From Prevotella sp. HUN102 (lineage in GTDB: Bacteria > Bacteroidota > Bacteroidia > Bacteroidales > Bacteroidaceae): a stretch of 64,000 nucleotides of DNA. The stretch is taken from the NCBI RefSeq assembly GCF_000688375.1, contig NZ_JIAF01000001.1, positions 310,001-374,000 of the forward strand, in the 5' to 3' direction. Positions 26,867 through 33,467 of this stretch are shown piece by piece. How positions within the stretch are numbered: the stretch's first letter is position 1; the number at the start of each line of letters is the position of its first letter. The notes below the pieces were generated by a model. The model ran no database searches. It was not told where the DNA came from and worked only from the letters and a program-made list of their open reading frames with translations. The position numbers and the translations under genes are program-made.

Positions 26867-27318
26867 AACACAACTTTTTTGGGGTTACAAAATTATGTAT
26901 CAGCGAGTTATACATTGCTACGCAATATGATGCAGAACTATGAAACGTGACGACACAAAGAAAAATCTTACTCCATTATCGGGTAATGATTAGGCAACCG
27001 TTCTGTTTCTGCGAATATCAAGGTTGTCGGGAATGATGAGGTTATTTCGGGTGAGATAGCGTAAATCGTTGATATTGCGTCTATTTGCGACCGTTTGCGC
27101 TTTTGAGATTCTTTCGGATTGGAAAGAACGTTGAGCCTGTTCCGTTACCTAAGTGTTACCTCGGTTACTACGTTTGGTAACTGGTAACACTTGGTAAAAA
27201 CATGGAAGTCTGTACGAGAATTCCAACGACTCGGAAAAACATACATATTCTGGCATATTTTGCACGGCTGGGGACGCTCTGAGAATGTATAACTTTGCAC
27301 CCAAAAACTCAGAAGCGT
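26867..27318. other. Junction region between the two island units
   Basis: No gene is seen. It holds the TTGCTACGCAAT box (26915-26926), the right copy of the terminal repeat (26981-27013), and a cluster of GTTACC/GGTAAC boxes near 27143-27198, including AAGTGTTACC paired with GGTAACACTT. It ends with TAACTTTGC (27292-27300), which is both a possible att core and the -7 box for the recombinase gene at 27319. The TTACC boxes resemble integrase arm sites; AAGTGTTACCT recurs near 46171 at the other end of unit 2. Confidence 0.5.
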
Positions 27319-28587
27319 ATGAAAGTAAGCAAATTCAAGGTGTTGCTCTACCTTAAAAAGAGCGGATTAGACAAGCAGGGCAAGGCTCCTATCATGGGAC
27401 GCATCACCCTTAATAACTCAATGGCACAGTTCTCCTGCAAGTTATCATGCAATCCCAAGTTGTGGAACTCTCGCTCAGGCAGGCTGGAGGGTAAGAGCAA
27501 GGAGGCGGTTGAGACGAATGCCAAGATCGAGCGCATCCTGCTGTCTGTCAATACCGCAGTGGATAATCTCATCAAGCGCAATGTGGACTTCACGGCTACG
27601 ACGGTCAAGGATATGATGCAGGGCAGCATCAACGGGCAGGTGACGCTTCTACAAGTGTTCGAAATCTTGCTTGAAGATACGAAGAACCGTGTAGGCATAG
27701 ACAGGACGCCTGCCACCTATACCTGTATCAGACAGGTAAAAGACTCGCTTGCAGAATTCATCCCTGCAACATATGGGGTCAGAGACATAGCGTTCAGTCA
27801 GATGACCAACCTGTTCATCAGTGACTATGAGCATTTCCTGATTGACGGACAAGGCAAAAAGGCTACTACTGCCCATAAGTATTTCACCTATCTGAAACTG
27901 GCTTGCCGCAGGGCATACAAGGACGGACTGACAGACAAGTACCTCTTTGCACGTTACAAGGAACCAACCATACCCAAGAAATCGCCACGAACCATAACTC
28001 CAGAGAACTTCCAGCGGATAGTCAGCCTGTAAATCTCATTGAATAAGCCTTCACTCATTATCGCACGTGACTTGTTGCTGATAGCCTGCTATACGGGTAT
28101 GGCTTATATTGACGCCATATCTGTTACACAAGACAACCTGTCATACGATGAGCAAGGGAGCCTGTGGCTGAAATACAAGCGCAAGAAGACAGGGGTACAG
28201 GCTGTCGTGAAACTGATACCAGAAGCCATTGAACTGTTCGACAAATATAAGGACGCTGGTCTGCCAACGCTGCTGCCCCGCCAGAACTATGCCTTCCTAT
28301 TGAATAACCTAAAGAAAATAGCAGAAATGGCAGGCTGCACACAGCCAATCAGCCACCACATGGGAAGGCACTACTATGCCTCTATCCTCACACTGTCCAA
28401 CGACGTGCCGATAGATGTCATCAGCAAGATGCTTGGTCACACAAATGTGAGAATGACACAAGTCTATGCAATGGTGACACAGGACAAACTCTTTGAGGAA
28501 GCCGACAAGTTCATTGAAGCAACCAAGGACTTTGTACTGGTGCTCAATGCAAACAGCAAAGCAATCGTAAACAAGCAAAGACAATAA
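27319..28587 (+). pseudogene. Tyrosine recombinase of unit 2, interrupted by one stop codon
   Basis: One reading frame of 423 codons with a single in-frame TAA at 28030-28032. Before it lies the N-terminal and core-binding part (VLLYLKKSGLDKQGKAPIMG to PRTITPENFQRIVSL). After it the catalytic domain continues without loss: IARDLLLIACYTGMAYIDAI, SHHMGRHYYASIL (HxxR), LGHTNVRMTQVYAMV (Tyr). The stop falls in the linker, so one base change (for example from CAA, GAA or AAA) explains it. As it stands the enzyme would be two pieces. It shares its start region with the unit 1 integrase. Confidence 0.85.
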
Positions 28588-28599
28588 ATAATAGCAATT

Positions 28600-29829
28600 A
28601 TGAACAGAAGTACATTCAGACTGATGCCCTATATCAACAGGGCAAAAACAAGGGCAGACGGTACAACAGCCATCCTGCTCAGAATCACCATTGACGGCAA
28701 GAAGACCGTCATGACGACGGATTTCTGTTGTCGTCCCGAACTATGGGATGCTAAACAGGGCGAAATCATATCCCCTACAAAGGATGCCAATGCCTTTCGG
28801 GAGTTCATCAAGAAAGCAGAACAAACCTATCAGATGCTTCTCAACGAACAGGGCATTGTCAGTGCAGAATTGCTGAAAAGTCACCTCAACGGCACCATCC
28901 AACCAATACGCACACTGATGGAAATGGCTGCGGAAGAACTGGAGCGGGTCAAGGTTAAGAGTGCTTGCACGGCATCAAACGGCTCCATCAAATTGGCAAA
29001 GTTCAAGAACAAGTGCCTGAAAGAATACTTGATGAGCATTGACCGTGAGGACATGTCCCTTGCTGACGTAACCCTGCAATTAGGGAAAGACTACCACATC
29101 TATCTCAGACAGCGGAAGCACCTCTGCCCGGCGACTGCCAATGACTGTCTGGCATGGTTGAGCCGCCTTGTGTTTCTGGCTGTTGACAAGGAGATACTGC
29201 GCTCCAATCCGTTGGAGGACATCGAATATGAGAAAGTGAAGCGTAACGTGGAAATCCGCTATCTGACCCGTGAACAAGTAAAGATGTTGCTTGCCCATCC
29301 GTTCCAACAGCGACAGATGGAACTGGCACGACACATGTTGCTTTTTACAGTATTCACGGGACTGGCTTACGTTGACCTAACAAGACTTCGCCCAGAACAC
29401 ATCCAGACTGATGCCAAAGGCAGACGATTCATCCGCAAGTGTCGTCAAAAGACTGACGTTGAAACCTTTGTACCATTACATCCCATAGCAGAGCAGATTC
29501 TCGCACTTTACAACACGACGGATAATAGCAAGCCCGCGTTCCCCTTGCCACCATATGCCAATTACAGACTATACAAGGAGTTTGTGGCTATTGGTATTTT
29601 CCTCGGACTTGACCGCAATCTCTCGCATCACGATGCCCGCCACACGAATGCAACCTTGTTAGTCTCGGCTGGTGTGAATATGGAGAGTGTTTCCAAGATG
29701 ATGGGACATTCCAGCATCAAGAGTACGCAGAAGTATGCACAGATTACGATCAACCGTATCTCACAGGAAATTGACAAACTGATGGAGCGCAGAAAAAAGA
29801 AAGGACTCACAACAGAAGCTATCAACTAA
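28600..29829 (+). CDS. Second tyrosine recombinase of unit 2
   Basis: A 409-aa recombinase with the same layout: N-terminal FRLMPYINRAKTRADGTTAI, core-binding domain, catalytic HHDARHTNATLL (HxxR), MGHSSIKSTQKYAQI (His and Tyr). The first Arg position carries Ala (FTGLAYVDLTRL), in keeping with IntDOT-like enzymes. It follows the broken recombinase by 12 bp, so the two form an operon. Tandem recombinases are common in Bacteroidota mobile elements, where both may be required; this intact copy may be what remains active. Confidence 0.92.
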   Translation: MNRSTFRLMPYINRAKTRADGTTAILLRITIDGKKTVMTTDFCCRPELWDAKQGEIISPTKDANAFREFIKKAEQTYQMLLNEQGIVSAELLKSHLNGTIQPIRTLMEMAAEELERVKVKSACTASNGSIKLAKFKNKCLKEYLMSIDREDMSLADVTLQLGKDYHIYLRQRKHLCPATANDCLAWLSRLVFLAVDKEILRSNPLEDIEYEKVKRNVEIRYLTREQVKMLLAHPFQQRQMELARHMLLFTVFTGLAYVDLTRLRPEHIQTDAKGRRFIRKCRQKTDVETFVPLHPIAEQILALYNTTDNSKPAFPLPPYANYRLYKEFVAIGIFLGLDRNLSHHDARHTNATLLVSAGVNMESVSKMMGHSSIKSTQKYAQITINRISQEIDKLMERRKKKGLTTEAIN

Positions 29830-29831
29830 CA

Positions 29832-30248
29832 ATGATTATGGCAACAACAAGCATTTTGATTCCCAAGGATGTCTTTGAACGAGGCATCATCAGAATGACT
29901 GAGGGCGGTATTATCACCATGCCTGACAAAGACGTGTGGATGACAGTGGACGAGATAGCAGACATGCTTTTTGCTTCATCAGCCACCGTGTTTCGCATGA
30001 TACGCTCTTTATATAATAAAGGTATCGCACGCGAAGAATACACTCACAGATTTTTCCGTTTGTTCCCTTATCATCCGAACTGGAACATAGACGTGTATAA
30101 CCTTGAAATGGTCATCCGCCTGGCATACACCATCGACAGCGACAATAGCCACAAGTTCTGTCAGTTCATTATGAACCGTCTGATGGGCAGAGCGATGTAC
30201 GAGTATGTGTGTGTTACCATCCACATGGGTGATTACCCCAAAGATTGA
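29832..30248 (+). CDS. RhuM-like HTH protein next to the recombinase (unit 2)
   Basis: A 138-aa protein related to the 25280-25642 product: IITMPDKDVWMTVDEIADMLFASSATVFRMIRSLYNKGIA, then YNLEMVIRLAYTIDSDNSHKF. It starts 2 bp after the recombinase stop. Same family, same neighbour, opposite unit, which supports a link with recombination. A terminator follows at 30263. The start may be the ATG at 29832 or the one at 29838. Confidence 0.65.
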   Translation: MIMATTSILIPKDVFERGIIRMTEGGIITMPDKDVWMTVDEIADMLFASSATVFRMIRSLYNKGIAREEYTHRFFRLFPYHPNWNIDVYNLEMVIRLAYTIDSDNSHKFCQFIMNRLMGRAMYEYVCVTIHMGDYPKD

Positions 30249-30262
30249 TAGTATAACGAAGA

Positions 30263-30303
30263 AAGGCCGCGAGTTTCCTACTTGGAATTCTCGCAGCCTT
30301 TTC
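30263..30303. terminator. Terminator, 30.28 kb
   Basis: AAGGC-GCGAG (from 30264) pairs with CTCGC-GCCTT (to 30301), with small mismatches and a T-run on the plus strand. It separates convergent operons. Confidence 0.7.
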
Positions 30304-30317
30304 CATCATAATAAGGT

Positions 30318-30626
30318 TTACTTCTGTGCTGACACATAGTTTCGTTGTAGGAGTTCTTCCAAATCCCGTTCGCGATAGAGTATCTTACCACAGAGCATCA
30401 CGTATGGCAGCAGCCCTTTCTGCCGATATGTGAACAATGTATGCCTGCTGACTTTCAGAAACTCAGCGGCTTCTCTGTCGCTTATCCACCTGTTGCCATT
30501 GAGCAAAGGGCGATAGTCCTTGAAAGTATCCTTTGCTTTGTTAATTGCCTCGTCAATCTCACTGATGAAGTCAAGGATTTGCTCATCTTCCACCATCATG
30601 CCACTTTTCCATTCTTCTTTTTCCAT
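30318..30626 (-). CDS. Excisionase-type helix-turn-helix protein, distal
   Basis: A 102-aa protein with the winged HTH_17/MerR-like pattern: WISDREAAEFLKVSRHTLFTYRQKGLLPYVMLCGKILYRERDLEELL. The N-terminal 45 residues are acidic and helical. In Bacteroidota IMEs and CTns, paired small proteins of this type act as excision (Xis-like) factors or operon regulators. It starts 5 bp after the neighbouring paralogue. Confidence 0.82.
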   Translation of the reverse strand: MEKEEWKSGMMVEDEQILDFISEIDEAINKAKDTFKDYRPLLNGNRWISDREAAEFLKVSRHTLFTYRQKGLLPYVMLCGKILYRERDLEELLQRNYVSAQK

Positions 30627-30631
30627 AGCCG

Positions 30632-30916
30632 TTATTTGCTTTTCGTCATTACTTCCATCATCCTATCAATGTCCTCTGCCCGATGATATATCCTGCCCTC
30701 TATCTTGGTATAGGGCAATTCGCCTCGCTCCCGCATACTTTGTACCGAGCGTTTGCTGAGGTTGAGCATGGCACACACTTCACTCGTATCAAGCCATGTT
30801 CCAAGACTTTTGTTTTTCATCTGCTGCTCCTGAAGATGCAGGACACTCAGCAGTTCCTTCACTCGCTCCATCCACTTCGTGAATGTACTTTCGTTGATGA
30901 TTACAATTCTTTCCAT
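30632..30916 (-). CDS. Excisionase-type helix-turn-helix protein, proximal
   Basis: A 94-aa paralogue of the next gene: WLDTSEVCAMLNLSKRSVQSMRERGELPYTKIEGRIYHRAEDIDRMM. It is the first gene of the two-gene minus-strand operon. It likely binds near the element ends and controls excision. Confidence 0.82.
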   Translation of the reverse strand: MERIVIINESTFTKWMERVKELLSVLHLQEQQMKNKSLGTWLDTSEVCAMLNLSKRSVQSMRERGELPYTKIEGRIYHRAEDIDRMMEVMTKSK

Positions 30917-31659
30917 TTGTCTTTATTTATCGATTGTTACTACTTGTTTACGCTAATTTCGGTTGCAAAGTTAGCCCAAGAAAACAGACTGATTTGCATA
31001 GTATGTACATAGCTATATAAACTTTTTCCCAAAGAAATGAATAGCTGGATAAATATATGAGTGAATAAGTATATACTTATACAATTATTCGTTCATCCAA
31101 TCATTTGGCTATTGAGACATCAATGTGTTGATTCAGCGATCTATCAATTCAATAATTCGCCAAGGCATTGAAGTACCGAACCATCAAATCACTAATGCAT
31201 TCAACTGTTGACAATTTAGTTCCTTGACGGTTTGACATTCTAATGACCTGAAACTTTAGTGCTTCAAGTAGTGGAAAAACTGATGATTTAGTGCATTCAT
31301 GAACTCATGCATTCACGAAAGCATAGTTCCTGACGGCATTTGTCTGTAAAGTGGCTGCAAGTGGCGGTTGATGGTTATTGTCCAATCGAATTTGTCGCAG
31401 TACCTTTGCACCCGCAAAAGACACTAAAGACAATTGTGATGGATAGAATAACCTATTATATGCAGCATCCGCTTGAAGAGCGGATTATTATGTTCGCCAG
31501 AACATAGCAAGGTATGTTTTCTGCTGCACGAAACTCCGTTTGCAGCACAAAACTCCTTGCTCTGCCGAGGGCTATGGCTGTCCTCCAAAGTCGGTCAGCC
31601 TATCCATACTTGCCGTAAGCATCAAGTGATAATTATATGTCAAACCCAAAATAACAAAG
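30917..31659. other. 743-bp non-coding region with possible oriT of unit 2
   Basis: No convincing gene. It holds AT-rich sequence, then GTACCTTTGCAC (31400-31411), which fits both a -7 promoter box and a GTAnnTTTGC att core. From 31480 to 31590 it holds a GC-richer stretch upstream of the MobA-like gene with a hairpin (GCTGCA 31523-31528, TGCAGC 31541-31546) followed by AACTCCTTGCTCTGC, reminiscent of oriT regions of Bacteroidota conjugative elements. Confidence 0.45.
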
Positions 31660-32085
31660 ATGAACAACAAGAAGAATAAGGGTGGGAGAAATCCCAAGGT
31701 AGACCCAGCGATAAACCGTTACTCCGTTAATTTTAGCAGTGAGGAAGATATGCGTTTTCTAAAGATGTTTGACCGTTCTGGCATGACAAGCAAGTCCGCA
31801 TTCATCAAGGCGCGAATTTTTGGAGAGCCTTTTCATGTGGTAACTTTCGACAAGAGTCTGCATGAGTATTATACCAAGTTGAGCGACTTCCATGCTCAAT
31901 TCCGTATGGTGGGCAACAATTATAATCAGACCTTAAAAGAGTTGAAAAGCCACTTCTCTGAACGAAGAGCAATGGCACTTGTATGTAAGTTGGAGAAGTA
32001 CATGATGCAGTTAGTGCAGATTATGCATGAGGTCGTAGAACTAACAAACAGGTATGAAAATCATCGAATTGGCAAGGATAATTGA
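31660..32085 (+). CDS. MobA-like relaxosome accessory protein
   Basis: A 141-aa basic protein of the MobA/MbpA type found before the relaxase gene in Bacteroidota conjugative elements: NRYSVNFSSEEDMRFLKMF, SGMTSKSAFIKARIFGEPF (ribbon-helix-helix-like), then HAQFRMVGNNYNQTLKELKSHF and LCKLEKYMMQLVQI. It should bind oriT. The relaxase gene that normally overlaps its 3' end is missing; after a short out-of-frame reading the sequence goes straight into the restriction operon. Confidence 0.8.
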   Translation: MNNKKNKGGRNPKVDPAINRYSVNFSSEEDMRFLKMFDRSGMTSKSAFIKARIFGEPFHVVTFDKSLHEYYTKLSDFHAQFRMVGNNYNQTLKELKSHFSERRAMALVCKLEKYMMQLVQIMHEVVELTNRYENHRIGKDN

Positions 32086-32158
32086 ATATAAACACATTTT
32101 TTTAACTCACAATTACCATTTTTTTACTTAACGGACATTGACTTTGAGATTTTTTGTG

Positions 32159-32166
32159 TATATTTG
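32159..32166 (+). promoter_or_regulatory. -7 box of the large restriction operon
   Basis: TATATTTG 23 bp upstream of the XRE start, with TTG at 32138-32140 as possible -33 element. Confidence 0.55.
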
Positions 32167-32188
32167 TAGCCAAATTATTAGCATACGG

Positions 32189-32395
32189 ATGGAACGTAAA
32201 AGAATAAACCGCCTAAAAGTGGTACTTGCAGAGAAAGGAATGACCAACAAGCAATTGTCGGAAATCCTTGACAAAGACCCTGCGGTTATATCTAAATGGG
32301 TGACAAACGCCGCCCAACCTAATGTAGAGATGTTCATCCGACTGGCACAGATTCTTAGTGTCAGCGTGGATGAATTATTGTGGACAGAAAAATAA
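32189..32395 (+). CDS. XRE-family HTH regulator (C-protein-like)
   Basis: A 68-aa single-domain Cro/C1-type repressor: KVVLAEKGMTNKQLSEILDKDPAVISKWVTNAAQPNVEMFIRLAQILSVSVDELLW. Its position 11 bp before a methyltransferase gene is that of controller proteins in restriction-modification systems, which delay nuclease expression until the methyltransferase has accumulated. Start placed at the ATG at 32189, just after the -7 box. Confidence 0.88.
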   Translation: MERKRINRLKVVLAEKGMTNKQLSEILDKDPAVISKWVTNAAQPNVEMFIRLAQILSVSVDELLWTEK

Positions 32396-32406
32396 AAAGA
32401 ACCTGT

Positions 32407-33465
32407 ATGAAAAAGAAATCGCAACAATTCAAGGCTATAGACTTCTTTTGCGGAGGGGGAGGCATGACTTGTGGATTACGTCAAGCAGGTATTGATGTGA
32501 TAGCAGGTGTGGATATAGACAAAGAGGCGAGAGCAACTTATGAGCATAATAATGAAGGAACTGTTTTTATCGAAAAAGACATAAGAAGGGTACATAGTGA
32601 CTATTTTGAACGTAATTTCAGCATACAAAAGAATGACGACAGCCTGATTTTGGTAGGTTGCAGTCCATGTCAGTTCTATAGCATTATCAATACAGATAAG
32701 GAATCTTCTCTAAAGACAAAAGATTTATTAAGGAATTTTGCTCGCTTTGTGGATTATTATAGACCAGGATATGTACTAGTGGAAAATGTTCCCGGCATTT
32801 TAACAAACAAACAAAGTATATGGCCTATGTTTCACAAAAAGCTCAAAGATTTGGGCTATGATAAGATTGTATATGATATTATAGACATGAGCTATTATGG
32901 GGTCCCTCAGTCAAGGCGGAGGTTCTCGCTGATAGCCACAAGACTAAAGGATATTGAAGTGCATTTGCCACAAAAAGATGAAAGGCAAGCATTGCTTTCT
33001 GATTTTATTGGTGTGAGACATGGATTTGCTCAAATAAGTGCAGGGACAAAAGACACAACTGATTTCAACCATACCGTTGCAGGTCTTAGTGACAAATGCT
33101 TAAGACGATTAAAAAAGACGAAACATGATGGGGGAAGTAGATTGTGCTGGGCTGATGATCCAGAATTGCAGTTAAGATGCTTTGTTGGTAAAGATGATAG
33201 TTTCAAAGATAGTTATGGGCGTATGTGGTGGAATAAGCCTGCTCCAACTATAACGACAAAGTTTTTTAGTATCTCTAACGGTCGATTCGGACATCCAGAT
33301 GAAGACCGAGCCATTTCATTAAGAGAAGGAGCAACTTTGCAGACATTCCCCAAGGATTATGTATTTAAATCTAATAGTATTGCAACTACAGCACGGCTAA
33401 TTGGGAATGCCGTTCCGTGTGAATATGCAAGAAGATTAGGTTTGTTAATTCAACAAAATGGTTGA
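32407..33465 (+). CDS. DNA cytosine-5 methyltransferase M1, large operon
   Basis: A 352-aa C5-methyltransferase: motif I IDFFCGGGGMTCGLRQAG (residues 11-28), motif IV VGCSPCQFYSII with Cys88, motif VI VENVPGIL, motif VIII MSYYGVPQSRRRF, motif IX-X LREGATLQTFPKDY and IGNAVPCEYA. A PTITTKFFSISNGRFGHP segment precedes motif IX. Paired with a second C5-methyltransferase at 38083, it may modify the other strand of an asymmetric site, as M1/M2 of LlaJI do. It ends 2 bp before the GHKL gene. Confidence 0.94.
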   Translation: MKKKSQQFKAIDFFCGGGGMTCGLRQAGIDVIAGVDIDKEARATYEHNNEGTVFIEKDIRRVHSDYFERNFSIQKNDDSLILVGCSPCQFYSIINTDKESSLKTKDLLRNFARFVDYYRPGYVLVENVPGILTNKQSIWPMFHKKLKDLGYDKIVYDIIDMSYYGVPQSRRRFSLIATRLKDIEVHLPQKDERQALLSDFIGVRHGFAQISAGTKDTTDFNHTVAGLSDKCLRRLKKTKHDGGSRLCWADDPELQLRCFVGKDDSFKDSYGRMWWNKPAPTITTKFFSISNGRFGHPDEDRAISLREGATLQTFPKDYVFKSNSIATTARLIGNAVPCEYARRLGLLIQQNG

Positions 33466-33467
33466 TT

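Noticed and set aside
27319..30248. Three-recombinase (RIT-type) element
   Set aside because: The first two reading frames are one gene broken by a stop codon, so only two recombinase genes exist here; the third gene is RhuM-like and not a recombinase.
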